Part shown: positions 33,109 to 42,584 of the stretch, piece after piece | Numbering within the stretch: position 1 is the first letter of the stretch | Layout: every line of letters starts with the position of its first letter | NCBI RefSeq assembly: GCF_019458805.1 | Contig: NZ_JAIBOA010000003.1 | Span: forward strand, 310,001 to 374,000 | From: Actinomadura parmotrematis | GTDB taxonomy: Bacteria > Actinomycetota > Actinomycetes > Streptosporangiales > Streptosporangiaceae | Direction of reading: 5' to 3' | DNA: 64,000 nt | Position numbers and translations under genes: made by a program | Notes under the pieces: model-generated | Told to the model about the DNA's origin: nothing | Database searches by the model: none | Seen by the model: only the letters and a program-made list of their open reading frames with translations

Positions 33109-34425
33109 TCAGTTCCAGGCGAGCATCCTGATCGGATCCTCCAGCATCGCGCCGACGTCGCGCAGCACGGCCGAGCCCTCCGCGCCGTCCATGACGCGGT
33201 GGTCGAACGACAGCGCGAGCGTGGTCACCCTGCGGACCGCAAGCTCCCCTTCGTGCACCCACGGCATGTCCCTGACCTGGCCGAACGCCAGGATCGCGGC
33301 CTCGCCGGGGGTGAGGATCGGGGTGCCGGCGTCCACCCCGAACACGCCCACGTTCGTGATCGTGATCGTGCCGCCGGTGAGGTCGGCCGGCGACGCCCGC
33401 CCCGACCGCGCCGTCTCCGCCAGCCGGTGCAGCGCGGCGGCGAGCTCGGGCAGGGACAGCGCGTGCGCGTCCTTGACGTTCGGCACGACGAGCCCGCGCT
33501 CGGTCGCGGCGGCGATCCCGAGGTTCACCCGGTGCCGGACGACGATCGCGTCGCCGTCCCACGCCGCGTTCGCCGCCGGCGTCCGCGCCACCGCCGTCAG
33601 CAGCGCCTTCGCGACGAGCAGCAGGGGGGAGACCTTGACCTCCGCGAACTCCGGCAGCTCGCGGAGGCGCCGCACGGTCTCCATCGTGCGCGTCACGTCC
33701 ACCTGGAGGAACTCGGTGACGTGCGGGGCGGTGAAGGCGGACGCGACCATCGCGGCCGCCGTCGCCTTCCGGACGCCCTTCACCGGGATCCGCTCCTCGT
33801 CCGCCTGCGCTGCGGGCGCCTGCGCCGGCGTTGCCGCCGGGCGCTGGGCGGCGCGGACGTCGTCGCGGGTGATGGAGCCCTCCGGCCCCGTCCCGGTGAT
33901 CGCCGACAGGTCGACGCCGAGGTCCTTCGCCATCTTGCGGACGGGCGGCTTGGCGAGCGGCCGCCCCCCGTCCGCGGGCTGCGGACGGGGCGGCGGCGCC
34001 GCCTTGCGCGCGCGCCGCTTCGTCGCGCCCGGCTTCACGCCGTAACCGACGAGGACGGGCTGCCGCTTCGGCTCCTCGGGGGCCGTCATCCCGGGCTCCT
34101 CGGGCACCGGGACGAGGTCCTCCTTCAGCGCCTCGGCGTTCTCCGCCGCCGTGCCGCCCGGCTCGCCGCCCGCCTCGCCGCCGCCGACGTCCACCGCGAT
34201 GATGGGGACGCCGACGTCGACGGTCGCGCCCTCCTCCACCAGCAGCTCGGCGACCGTCCCCTCGAACGGGCAGGGCAGCTCCACGACCGCCTTCGCCGTC
34301 TCGATCTCCACGATCGTCTGGTTGATCTCGACGGCGTCGCCCGCCGCCACGTGCCACTTGACGATCTCGGCCTCGGTGAGGCCCTCGCCCACGTCGGGCA
34401 GCTTGAACCGCTTCAGCTCGCTCAT
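33109..34425 (-). CDS. bkdC: 2-oxoacid dehydrogenase E2 (dihydrolipoyl acyltransferase)
   Basis: A 438-residue E2 subunit. One N-terminal lipoyl domain carries the modified Lys45 in IETAKAVVEL; a Pro/Ala linker leads to the peripheral-subunit-binding domain (PPVRKMAKDLGVDLSAITG) and the catalytic domain ending in SFDHRVMDGAEG, which holds the active-site His. The ATG at 34425 lies just after the E1-beta gene, 6 bases apart. It transfers the acyl group from lipoate to CoA. The single lipoyl domain and E1alpha/E1beta partners point to a branched-chain complex. No E3 gene is present, so that subunit must be encoded elsewhere. Confidence 0.93.
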   Translation of the reverse strand: MSELKRFKLPDVGEGLTEAEIVKWHVAAGDAVEINQTIVEIETAKAVVELPCPFEGTVAELLVEEGATVDVGVPIIAVDVGGGEAGGEPGGTAAENAEALKEDLVPVPEEPGMTAPEEPKRQPVLVGYGVKPGATKRRARKAAPPPRPQPADGGRPLAKPPVRKMAKDLGVDLSAITGTGPEGSITRDDVRAAQRPAATPAQAPAAQADEERIPVKGVRKATAAAMVASAFTAPHVTEFLQVDVTRTMETVRRLRELPEFAEVKVSPLLLVAKALLTAVARTPAANAAWDGDAIVVRHRVNLGIAAATERGLVVPNVKDAHALSLPELAAALHRLAETARSGRASPADLTGGTITITNVGVFGVDAGTPILTPGEAAILAFGQVRDMPWVHEGELAVRRVTTLALSFDHRVMDGAEGSAVLRDVGAMLEDPIRMLAWN

Positions 34426-34431
34426 TCCGGC

Positions 34432-35409
34432 CTACCAGGCGAAGGTGCGGTCGACGGCGTCCAGGACGCGGTCGAGATCGGGCAGGTAGTGGTCCTCCAG
34501 CCGGGACGGCGGGTAGGGCGTCGCGAACCCGCCGACGCGCAGCACCGGCGCCTCCAGCCGGTAGAAGCACCGCTCGGTGATCCGCGCGGCCAGCTCGGCG
34601 CCGAACCCGGTGAACACCGGGGCCTCGTGCACGACGACGCAGCGGCCCGTCCGCTCCACCGACGCGGTGACCGCGCCGATGTCGAGCGGGTTCAGCGACC
34701 GCAGGTCGATCACCTCGATCGACCGGTCGTCGGCCTCGGCCGCCTCCAGGCACGTCTTCACGGCCGGCCCGTAGGCGAGCAGCGTCACGTCCTCGCCCGC
34801 GCGGACGACGCGCGCCTCGTGCAGCGGCGGGAACGCCTCCCGGGGCGCCTCGACGTCCACCGGCGCCTTGTCCCAGTACCGGCGCTTCGGCTCGAAGAAG
34901 ATCACCGGGTCGGGCGAGGCGACCGCCTGCTGGATCATCGTGTAGGCGTCCGCCGGGTTGGAGCAGGCCACCACCCGCAGCCCGGCGGTGTGGGTGAAGT
35001 ACGCCTCCGGCGACTCGCTGTGGTGCTCGACCGCGCCGATGCCGCCGCCGCACGGGATGCGGATCACCACCGGCAGCGTCACCGCCCCGAGCGAGCGCAG
35101 GTGCATCTTGGCGAGCTGGGTGATGATCTGGTCGGCGGCCGGGAACACGAACCCGTCGAACTGGATCTCCACGACGGGGCGGTAGCCGCGCAGCGCGAGC
35201 CCGATCGCGGTCCCGACGATGCCGGACTCGGCGAGCGGGGTGTCGATCACCCGCTCCTCCCCGAAGTCCTTCTGCAGCCCGTCGGTCACCCGGAACACCC
35301 CGCCGAGCCGCCCGACGTCCTCGCCCATGACGAGCACCTTCGGGTCGTCCTCCATGGCCCGCCGGAGGCCCGCGTTCAGGCCCTTGGCCAGCGTCAGCGT
35401 CTCACTCAC
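34432..35409 (-). CDS. bkdB: 2-oxoacid dehydrogenase E1 beta subunit
   Basis: A 325-residue thiamine-diphosphate-enzyme beta subunit. Signatures are VLVMGEDVGRLGGVFRVTDG, RVIDTPLAESGIVGTAIGLA and the C-terminal transketolase domain (VIDLRSLNPLD). The His in AVEHHSESPEAYF is the conserved active-site residue. The GTG at 35409 has GAGGGGGC upstream and overlaps the end of the alpha gene by 8 bases, which favours equal synthesis of the two subunits. Together they decarboxylate branched-chain 2-oxoacids, supplying acyl-CoA starters for branched fatty acids in actinomycetes. Confidence 0.94.
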   Translation of the reverse strand: MSETLTLAKGLNAGLRRAMEDDPKVLVMGEDVGRLGGVFRVTDGLQKDFGEERVIDTPLAESGIVGTAIGLALRGYRPVVEIQFDGFVFPAADQIITQLAKMHLRSLGAVTLPVVIRIPCGGGIGAVEHHSESPEAYFTHTAGLRVVACSNPADAYTMIQQAVASPDPVIFFEPKRRYWDKAPVDVEAPREAFPPLHEARVVRAGEDVTLLAYGPAVKTCLEAAEADDRSIEVIDLRSLNPLDIGAVTASVERTGRCVVVHEAPVFTGFGAELAARITERCFYRLEAPVLRVGGFATPYPPSRLEDHYLPDLDRVLDAVDRTFAW

Positions 35410-36529
35410 CGGTCGCCCCCTCGAACGAGGCCAGGTAGGCCGCGAACCGCTCCCGCTCCTCGCCGACCAGCGGGTGCGGATCGGCGTAGACGTGCTGGAA
35501 CAGCGCCTCGGGACCGGGGTCGGGCAGCTCCAGGCACGCCTTCCGCAGGTCCGCGGCGACGCGCTTGGCCTCGTCCTCCACCTCGTCCAGGAACGCCGTG
35601 TCGGCGATCTCACCGCGGACCAGGTAGGCCTTCAGCCGCTCGATCGGGTCCTTCAGCTTCCAGGACTCCTCCTCGGCCTTCAGCCGGTACCGCGTCGGGT
35701 CGTCGGTCGTGGTGTGCGCGCCCATCCGGTAGGTGAACGCCTCGATCAGCGTCGGGCCCTGCCCGTCGCGCGCCTCGCGGAGGGCCTTCCGCGTCACCGC
35801 GAGGCAGGCGAGGACGTCGTTGCCGTCCACCCGCACGCCCGGGAACCCGTAGCCCTGCGCCCGCTTGTACAGCGGGATGCGGGTCTGCTTCTCCAGCGGC
35901 TCGGAGATCGCCCACTGGTTGTTCTGGCAGAAGAACACCACCGGCGCGTTGAACACGCTCGCGAACACGAACGCCTCGTTCACGTCGCCCTGCGACGTGG
36001 CGCCGTCCCCGAAGTAGGCGATCGCGGCGCCCGCCCGGTCGGTGCCGAGGACGCCGTCGCGCTGGATCCCCATCGCGTACCCGGCGGCGTGCAGCGTCTG
36101 GCTGCCGATCACGATGGTGTACAGGTGGAAGCCGTGCTCGGCCGGGTCCCAGCCGCCGTGGTCGACGCCCCGGAACAGCCCCAGCAGCTTGATCGGCTCG
36201 ACGTCGCGGCACCAGGCCACGCCGTGCTCGCGGTAGGTCGGGAACACCATGTCGTGCGGGCCGAGCGCCCGCCCGGACCCGATCTGCGCGGCCTCCTGGC
36301 CGAGCAGCGAGGCCCACAGCCCGAGCTCGCCCTGGCGCGTCAGCGCCACGGCCTCCCGGTCGACGCGCCGGACGATCACCAGGTCGCGGTACAGGCCGCG
36401 CAGCTCGTCACCGGTGAGGTCCAGCGGATAGTCGGGATGGGCGACGCGCTCCCCCTCGGGGGTGAGCAGCTGCACGAGCTCGGGTTCGAGCCCGCTGCCG
36501 GTCGCGCCGCGCACGGAGTCGATCGTCAT
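35402..36529 (-). CDS. bkdA: 2-oxoacid dehydrogenase E1 alpha subunit
   Basis: A 375-residue alpha subunit with the thiamine-diphosphate motif GDGATSQGDVNEAF through VVFFCQNN. The phosphorylation-loop region reads TYRMGAHTTTDDPTRYR, characteristic of branched-chain and pyruvate E1 alpha. The ATG at 36529 has GAGGAG upstream; a GTG two codons earlier is possible, while the longer frame to 36628 is not supported. It is the first gene of the operon E1alpha-E1beta-E2. Pyruvate dehydrogenase of the same type cannot be excluded from sequence alone. Confidence 0.93.
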   Translation of the reverse strand: MTIDSVRGATGSGLEPELVQLLTPEGERVAHPDYPLDLTGDELRGLYRDLVIVRRVDREAVALTRQGELGLWASLLGQEAAQIGSGRALGPHDMVFPTYREHGVAWCRDVEPIKLLGLFRGVDHGGWDPAEHGFHLYTIVIGSQTLHAAGYAMGIQRDGVLGTDRAGAAIAYFGDGATSQGDVNEAFVFASVFNAPVVFFCQNNQWAISEPLEKQTRIPLYKRAQGYGFPGVRVDGNDVLACLAVTRKALREARDGQGPTLIEAFTYRMGAHTTTDDPTRYRLKAEEESWKLKDPIERLKAYLVRGEIADTAFLDEVEDEAKRVAADLRKACLELPDPGPEALFQHVYADPHPLVGEERERFAAYLASFEGATGE

Positions 36530-36719
36530 CGATGACACTCCTCGTTCGGGGCCGGGCCACGGGATCGCCGCGCGCACCGGCCGTCCTCGGCGCCCCGCGC
36601 CCCCCGGTAAAGGGACGAAGGCCACCAAAGCCCATCGTGGCAGACATCACACCTGCCGGCGCAACCCCCCGCCCCCACCCCCTACCCAAGATCCCTCCCC
36701 ACCTCACCGCCCCGGCCGG

Positions 36720-36911
36720 TCACCCGTGCCGCCCGGGGCGCCGCCACAGCGTGTACAGGCCCACCGCCACGCCCGTCACGGAGGTGAAGGTCTGCGGGCC
36801 GGTGAGGAGGAAGACGCCCGCGCAGATCGCGAGCAGGGAGAGCAGCGCCGCCAGCTCGATCAGGCGCTCGCCGGTCGTTGGAGGACGGTTCCGGTCCGTT
36901 CGTTTCGCCAT
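36720..36911 (-). CDS. small two-helix membrane protein
   Basis: A 63-residue frame starting MAKRTDRNRPPTTGERLIEL. Two hydrophobic segments follow (LAALLSLLAICAGVFLLTG and FTSVTGVAVGLYTLW), ending in a basic RRPGRHG tail. Charge distribution suggests both ends are cytoplasmic. The ribosome site is weak. The gene lies upstream of the bkd-type operon on the same strand and divergent from the HTH/TPR gene, whose start is 180 bases away. No family is recognised. Confidence 0.55.
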   Translation of the reverse strand: MAKRTDRNRPPTTGERLIELAALLSLLAICAGVFLLTGPQTFTSVTGVAVGLYTLWRRPGRHG

Positions 36912-37091
36912 GGAAGCAGTCCAACGCCGCCAGCGGGGGAACGGGGTGCGGCCCGGAGGAACCCGGACGAACTCGTCGAACGCCGCAAGGCGGCGGCAGC
37001 GCACGAAGCCTCGTGAATGTTCGACGGATTTCGCTGGGTTTCGCGGCGGCCGCCGTGATATCCCGGCGTCAGGGACCCGGCGGGAGGACTG

Positions 37092-38855
37092 ATGGAGCAG
37101 GAGGAGCGGGGGGCGTCGCACCGGTACACCGCTGAGCTGGCCGCCTTCGCCCGGGATCTGGGCGCCCTGCGGATCGAGCAGGGCAAGCCGTCCCTCCAGG
37201 AGATCGAGCGGAGCGCGCCGCCGGGCCGCCCGCTGTCGAAATCGGGTGTCAGCGAGACGCTCGGGGGCAAGCGCCTGCCCGGCCTCGACTTCCTGATCGC
37301 TCTGGTCCGGGCCCTGCTGCAGCTCGGCGACCCGGAGCGGCGCCCGGTCTCCCGCACCGATCCGCGGCTGGACGAATGGCGTTCGCGCTGGCGGAGCCTG
37401 CAGATGCTCCAAGCCGACGAGCGCCGGTCGCAGGCCCCCGAGGCGCCGGTCGCGGCGGCCGCGCCCGAGGAACCGTCCGCCGAGGACCGGCGGACGGTGC
37501 GGATCTTCGTCGCGATGCCCGGAACGTCGATGGGCGACGGGGCCGCTTGGCCCGACGTCCCCTCGATCCGCCGCAGGCTGCTCGCGCCGGTCGCGGCCCG
37601 CCTGGAAGAACTGCTCGGACGTCCCGCCGAACTCGTGCTGGAGAAGGAGAAGACGGTGCCGGGGCTGGTCCACCGCTCGATGTTCCCCGAGGCGCTGAAC
37701 GCCGATGTCTACATCGCCGACCTCACGGGCGCCAACCCCAACGTCTACCTCGAGCTGGGCGTCCGGTGGGCGATGCGGGACGGCGTGACGGTCCTGATCT
37801 GCCAGGACCTCGACGACGTGCGCTACAACGCGGTCATCAACCGGGTGATCGAGTACGGGCCGATGCCCGACATGCTGGACGAGGCGATCCAGCGGATCGC
37901 GGCCGCGGCTGCGGCGGGACTCCGCGAGCCGTCCCGCGTCGACAGCCCGGTCCGCGACGGCGCACAGCTTGTTCTCGTCCCGCGCAGGGCTTACGACGCG
38001 CTCGCCGCCGAGGTCGGCGAGCTTCGCCAGCGGCAGGCCGACGACCTTCTGAAGGCCGCGCGGCGATCGGCCGATCTCGACGCCCGCATCGGACTGTTAC
38101 GCGAGGCCGTCAAACGGAATCCGGCCGGCTGGCGGGGCTTCCAGGAGCTCGGCTCCGCCCTACGGCGCCAGGGCCGCCTCGAAGAGGCCGAGACCGCACT
38201 GCGGCGCGCCGCGGAGCTGGACGACGGGCAGGCGCCCGTCTGGCGGGAACTCGGACTCGTCCTCGGCAGGATCGGTCGTGCGTACGGAGAGGCCATCGAG
38301 TCCTTCGACCGCGCTCTCGCCCTAGACGGCGAGGACGCCGAGACGTGGTCCATCCAGGGCGGGATGCTGCGCCGCCAAGCCCGGCAGGAGACGGCCGGCC
38401 TGAACGCCGCCCTGCTGGAACGCGCCCGGGAGTCCTACCGGCAGGCGGCCCGGCTGGAACCGAACACCCTCTACCCGCTGATGAACGCGGCGCGCATCGA
38501 CCTGCTGCTGGCCGGCCTCCGAGGGACGGACACGTCCGCCGCGGCGGACGCCTTCCGCGACCTCGAGCACCTGGCCCGCTACACCGTCTCGGCGGAGCCC
38601 TCCGGCAACCCGTGGTCCCGGTTCGACCTGGCGGACGCGCTGCTCCTCAGCGGACGGACCGAGGAGGGGCTGGCGGAGATCCGCCGGGCGGCCACCGCCT
38701 GCCCTCCGCAGGAACGCGCCCAGATCCTCGCCACCGTCGCCGCCCCGATGCGCGACTACCTCATCCTCACCGAACACCTTCCGCCCGCCATCGCCACCTC
38801 AGTCCACGAGGCGGTGCATCTCTTGGAAGAACTGGCGGCCATCCACGAGACCTGA
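37092..38855 (+). CDS. HTH - deoxyribosyltransferase/TIR-like - TPR protein
   Basis: A 587-residue protein in three parts. Residues about 10-90 look like the actinobacterial HTH found at the head of signalling proteins (LSKSGVSETLGGKRLPGLDF). Residues about 135-275 form a Rossmann-type domain beginning VRIFVAMPG, with the hallmark ADVYIADLTGANPNVYLELG and GVTVLICQD; that layout belongs to the nucleoside 2-deoxyribosyltransferase-like/TIR-related folds. Residues about 320-480 are TPR-like helical pairs (EEAETALRRAAELDDGQAPV). GGAGGACTG before the ATG is a strong ribosome site. The combination suggests a sensor with a nucleotide-acting domain, possibly in conflict or stress; no catalytic residue can be assigned. 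Confidence 0.75.
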   Translation: MEQEERGASHRYTAELAAFARDLGALRIEQGKPSLQEIERSAPPGRPLSKSGVSETLGGKRLPGLDFLIALVRALLQLGDPERRPVSRTDPRLDEWRSRWRSLQMLQADERRSQAPEAPVAAAAPEEPSAEDRRTVRIFVAMPGTSMGDGAAWPDVPSIRRRLLAPVAARLEELLGRPAELVLEKEKTVPGLVHRSMFPEALNADVYIADLTGANPNVYLELGVRWAMRDGVTVLICQDLDDVRYNAVINRVIEYGPMPDMLDEAIQRIAAAAAAGLREPSRVDSPVRDGAQLVLVPRRAYDALAAEVGELRQRQADDLLKAARRSADLDARIGLLREAVKRNPAGWRGFQELGSALRRQGRLEEAETALRRAAELDDGQAPVWRELGLVLGRIGRAYGEAIESFDRALALDGEDAETWSIQGGMLRRQARQETAGLNAALLERARESYRQAARLEPNTLYPLMNAARIDLLLAGLRGTDTSAAADAFRDLEHLARYTVSAEPSGNPWSRFDLADALLLSGRTEEGLAEIRRAATACPPQERAQILATVAAPMRDYLILTEHLPPAIATSVHEAVHLLEELAAIHET

Positions 38856-38955
38856 GCCGGCCGCTGCTGCGGCGCCGTCAAGGAGAGCCCGTCCCTTTCG
38901 GCGGGCTTGACCGGAGGACTGCCGACGATGACCGATCGATGTCATCATCGGCACC

Positions 38956-40077
38956 GTGACGCGCCCCCGCAGGATCACCGCCACCGCCCTAGCCGCCTGC
39001 GCCCTGCTATCCGCCGCCTGCACCCACACCGCACCCCGCGCCTCCTTCGACCCCACCCCGACCCCCACCCGCCCCGGCCAAGTCGTCACCATCGCCGGCG
39101 CGCCTGACATCAACACCACCCCGCGCGACGGTGAGTACGCCCTGCGGTCCAGCGCGTTCAGCGATGCGGGGGGCCTCGCCGTGACAGACGCGGGGATCCC
39201 GTACTTCGAGGTGATCTACCAGCAGAAGGGGGCGATCGCTTACATCGACCGAACCGGCAGGATCGGTCTCCTTCGCCTCGGCTCGCTCCCCGACCAGCTC
39301 TCCGCCCAGGGCAACGATCTGTGGTTGATGAGCTCTGGCTACGGCATCAACCTGGTCCGAGCCTCGCCGACGACCTTGAATCAGGTCACCTACTTCTCCT
39401 GGCGTACTCCGTTGCCGAACCGGTTGACGGTGAAGGACGCGGCCGGACGCGTCCTTTCCGGCGAGGACCGGCGCACGGCCGACGAGTATTGGCGGGGTTC
39501 CAGGTTCGCGGTGCGCGGTGATGGAGTCCCGATCGTGGTGTCCCGCAGAGGCGACCTCTACGAGGCTCGGGGTGGCGGCGAACTGGTCGAGTGGCGAGTA
39601 CCGGGCTACGAAAAGGCGCGCACGGAGGCCAGCGCTCACGGCGGGTTCGTCCTCGGCCCCGTCGCAAGCGACGGCCGCGGGGGACTGGTCGTCGTGACGA
39701 AGAGCGGAGCCGTCAGGGTCCCGCAGCGGGGTTCGGCCAGTGCGTCACGTTTTCCGGCCACGGCCCGAGCGCTGCCGCTCTGGGATGCGGCCTTGGTGCT
39801 GAAGGACGGGTCCGTGCTGCTGTTGGGCGGAGCCAAGCCGACCGAACCGATCGCGATGTCGAGCCTGCTGAGAACGGATGGCACGCTCATCCGCCTCGAC
39901 TGGGGACCGGTGAAGAACTGCCGTCAGTTCGACGGCTCGCTCGCCGATCTCGGTGGGATCAAAGCGGGCGGCGCGGCCATGCGGAAGGACGGCACCATCA
40001 TCGTGTCCGATCGATACTGCGGCCGCATCCTGGCGTTCCGGCTTCCTGAAGAGATGACGGGCGAGGCTTACCGGTGA
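38956..40077 (+). CDS. lipoprotein, probable beta-propeller
   Basis: A 373-residue exported lipoprotein. The GTG at 38956 starts a typical signal peptide (MTRPRRITATALAACALLSA) with lipobox Cys22 (LSAAC). The mature part, after a Pro/Thr linker, shows repeated blade-like segments (GGLAVTDAGIPYFEVI, GIKAGGAAMRKDGTIIVSDR), suggesting an NHL- or quinoprotein-like propeller that would bind a ligand at the cell surface. I cannot name the family. Codon use is slightly less GC3-biased than neighbours. It is convergent with the WXG-like gene, with 7 bases between the stops. Confidence 0.65.
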   Translation: MTRPRRITATALAACALLSAACTHTAPRASFDPTPTPTRPGQVVTIAGAPDINTTPRDGEYALRSSAFSDAGGLAVTDAGIPYFEVIYQQKGAIAYIDRTGRIGLLRLGSLPDQLSAQGNDLWLMSSGYGINLVRASPTTLNQVTYFSWRTPLPNRLTVKDAAGRVLSGEDRRTADEYWRGSRFAVRGDGVPIVVSRRGDLYEARGGGELVEWRVPGYEKARTEASAHGGFVLGPVASDGRGGLVVVTKSGAVRVPQRGSASASRFPATARALPLWDAALVLKDGSVLLLGGAKPTEPIAMSSLLRTDGTLIRLDWGPVKNCRQFDGSLADLGGIKAGGAAMRKDGTIIVSDRYCGRILAFRLPEEMTGEAYR

Positions 40078-40084
40078 CGGCCGC

Positions 40085-42490
40085 TCACTGTGTCGGGGCC
40101 TGGTTGTAACCGGCGGCGTCCTCGGCATCGCGCAAAAGGGAGGGTCCGGTCTCGTTGGGCGTGGCGCTTCCCTTGCCGGACAACTTGAGAAGGTGGATCC
40201 AGTTGATGATCCTTCCCTGTTCGTCCGCGCTGAGGGTGGTCCGCCGGGCCAGCAGCCGGTCGACCGCCGCGTCGCCCGTACGGCCATGGTGCGCCAGGAA
40301 GTAGCCGTAGGCGAGATCCAGGGCGAGCTGATCGCTGTAGGTGGAGTCCTTCGCCCGGATCGCCGCCATCCGCTTCTCGAAGTCGTCGTAGGAGATCTTG
40401 TCCAGCAGCTTGTCGGTGCCGGACGTCACGGCGGCGGAGACGCCGGGGACCTCGGCGGCCGGATGCCCACCGGCGATCTCCATGACGAGGTCGCGGAGAT
40501 GGCTGAGTTCCGTCTTCGCGTCCTCGTACTCCTTCTGAGTGATCTTCTCGTGCTCGCTGCGCTCCTTGACGTAGGCGGTGATGAGGCTGCCTTCCAAGTA
40601 TCCGGCCTTGCCCATCGCGTCCCTGATGGGGCCGGTGCGCAGGCCCCAGGCGAACAGTGACCGGCGGTACTGCTGGGCGGCCGCCGCCAGCTGGGCCCAC
40701 GACTTGTCGTCCGAGGCCAGGACGCGCAGGAACGCCTGGACGTCCGCGCCGCCCATGCTGACGTACAGGCGTCCGGTCGCGGGATCGGTGCGCGGGAGGC
40801 CGGTTCCGGCGGAGGTCCGGCTGGCGTCGGCGAGGGCGGCGATGTTGCTGCAGGCCACGTGGAGCAGCGCGTTGCGCAGCTCGGGCGGGAGCTCGGCCTT
40901 GTAGCTCTTGCTCGTGGGGAACCAGGACGGCTGGCTGCCGCTGTGGCCCATGCCGGGGAGGATCCAGCGGATGAGGACGGGCGGGTCGCGGTCGAGGAGC
41001 TTGTCGACCTTCGGGCGGCCGTTCTCGACCCACCAGCCCGCGGCCTTCATGAGGGCGGCGGCGTTCGCGGCGGCCTCGGCCTCGTGGCCCTTCTCCGGCG
41101 CGGTGGCCAGCTTGATCACGGCCCCGGCGGCCTTGCCGCCGTCCCGCCAGTCCGGGGCGATCAGGAGGGCGGCGTAGGTCTCGCCCAGGCTACGGGTGAG
41201 CCACGTCTGCGCCTTGGCGTCGGGCGGGTTCTGGACCGTCAGGGACTTGTCCAGCGGCGTGGCGGCGAGGGCGCGGGCGGCGGCCGAGTCGCCCTGGGCG
41301 GCGATGCGGGCGAGGATCGTGACGGCGGGGTCGTAGTCGCGGACGGCCTTGTCGTCGGTGACGCCGAGGGCACTGGTGAGGCCCCAGTCGTGCCACCAGG
41401 GGCGGCCGGGCTGGTTGATCACCGAGCTGTGGGACTCGCCCGCCAGCGTCCCCGACGACTGGGTGATCTCGTAGGACGGGTGGCGCTGGCGCCAGCGGAG
41501 GGCGGCCTGGGCCAGGTCCAGCAGGACGGCCGAGCTCCACCTGACGTTCGGCGCGCTCAGCTTCACCAGCAGGGTGTGGCCGGGCAGGTCGGCGTCGGCG
41601 GGGCCGAGGGCGCGGGTGACGGCCGGGCCGGAGCCCTGGCGGCGGGACAGGCCGGCCAGTGCGGTGCCCACGTTGCCGATCAGCGTCTTGTCGGACTTCG
41701 TCAGGGGCGTGCCCTCGTGGCGCAGGTAGAGGTCGTGGGCGAGGCCGCCGATCGAGCCGGCCGGGACGCCGCCGAAGAACGCCTGCAGGTAGGCGGTGTC
41801 CTTGGCGTTCTCCTGCAGGGAGCGGGCGATGTCGTCGAGCATCGCGTACGCGGCCGGGGTGCGCTCGCGGAGCTGCTTGGCGTAGGCGGTGGCCTGGTAG
41901 CGGCCGAGGTCGGTCATCTCCTTGGCGCCGAAGAGGTTCTTGTCCGGCACCGGGATCAGCGCGGGGTCGCCGAGCCGGACGGCGGGACCGGCGGCGAGGC
42001 CGGGGGCGGCCTGGTCTTCGGCTCGGGCGTAGCGGATGCGGGTGCGCATCCGGCCGGCCTGCTCGCGGCACCAGGCGGCGGTGCGGCGGCATTCGGCGGT
42101 GGGGGCGGCCGGGAGCAGGGCGCGGATGCGGCTCGCGTGGTTCGGCAGGTCCCAGGAGGCGCGGTTCAGGGCGGTCTCCAGGCGTTCCAGCCCGGACGGG
42201 GAGACCGCCGCGACGAGGCCGCCCGCCGGGACGGACGCGACGCGCGGCATCGGCGCCGGGGACGGGAACACCAGCGGCATCGGGGTCGCGCGGTCGGCGG
42301 CGGCCATGACGTCGTGGGCCATGCGGTCCAGGGCGCGGCTGTGTCCTTGCAGGTCGGCGGCGAACGCGCCCGCCGAGCCGCCCTGCCACACCTGCGGGCC
42401 GAACTGGCGGGCGATCTCCGTCATCAGCGCGGCGACCGCGTCGAGTTCGGCGTGCAGGGCCGCGACCTCGGCCCCCGTGACGGTCGTCAT
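40085..42490 (-). CDS. large WXG100-like N-terminal protein, ESX/T7SS-type candidate
   Basis: An 801-residue protein. The first 70 residues resemble a WXG100 helical hairpin, with the turn at Trp35-Gln-Gly37 (GPQVWQGGSAGAFAADLQGH) flanked by amphipathic helices. The remaining 700 residues are alpha-helical and repeat-poor, with patches such as YLQAFFGGVPAGSIGGLAHD and KSDKTLIGNVGTALAGLSRR; they could correspond to a DUF6571-type body, but I am not sure. No signal peptide or nuclease/ADP-ribosylase motif is seen. The ATG at 42490 has GAGAGGGTG upstream. WXG heads usually mark type VII secretion substrates; no ESX gene is in the window. Confidence 0.6.
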   Translation of the reverse strand: MTTVTGAEVAALHAELDAVAALMTEIARQFGPQVWQGGSAGAFAADLQGHSRALDRMAHDVMAAADRATPMPLVFPSPAPMPRVASVPAGGLVAAVSPSGLERLETALNRASWDLPNHASRIRALLPAAPTAECRRTAAWCREQAGRMRTRIRYARAEDQAAPGLAAGPAVRLGDPALIPVPDKNLFGAKEMTDLGRYQATAYAKQLRERTPAAYAMLDDIARSLQENAKDTAYLQAFFGGVPAGSIGGLAHDLYLRHEGTPLTKSDKTLIGNVGTALAGLSRRQGSGPAVTRALGPADADLPGHTLLVKLSAPNVRWSSAVLLDLAQAALRWRQRHPSYEITQSSGTLAGESHSSVINQPGRPWWHDWGLTSALGVTDDKAVRDYDPAVTILARIAAQGDSAAARALAATPLDKSLTVQNPPDAKAQTWLTRSLGETYAALLIAPDWRDGGKAAGAVIKLATAPEKGHEAEAAANAAALMKAAGWWVENGRPKVDKLLDRDPPVLIRWILPGMGHSGSQPSWFPTSKSYKAELPPELRNALLHVACSNIAALADASRTSAGTGLPRTDPATGRLYVSMGGADVQAFLRVLASDDKSWAQLAAAAQQYRRSLFAWGLRTGPIRDAMGKAGYLEGSLITAYVKERSEHEKITQKEYEDAKTELSHLRDLVMEIAGGHPAAEVPGVSAAVTSGTDKLLDKISYDDFEKRMAAIRAKDSTYSDQLALDLAYGYFLAHHGRTGDAAVDRLLARRTTLSADEQGRIINWIHLLKLSGKGSATPNETGPSLLRDAEDAAGYNQAPTQ

Positions 42491-42584
42491 GCGCGGCACC
42501 CTCTCTGTCCCCTCAGGGAACAGTAAAGGCGCCCGCCGCCCGAATCAACGGAACCTTTTCGGATGGGTGAGGAAAGCGGTCAGC

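Noticed and set aside
37376..38959. An overlapping rightward open frame within the HTH/TPR gene.
   Set aside because: It is Arg/Pro-rich with no domain, the typical out-of-frame shadow in high-GC DNA.
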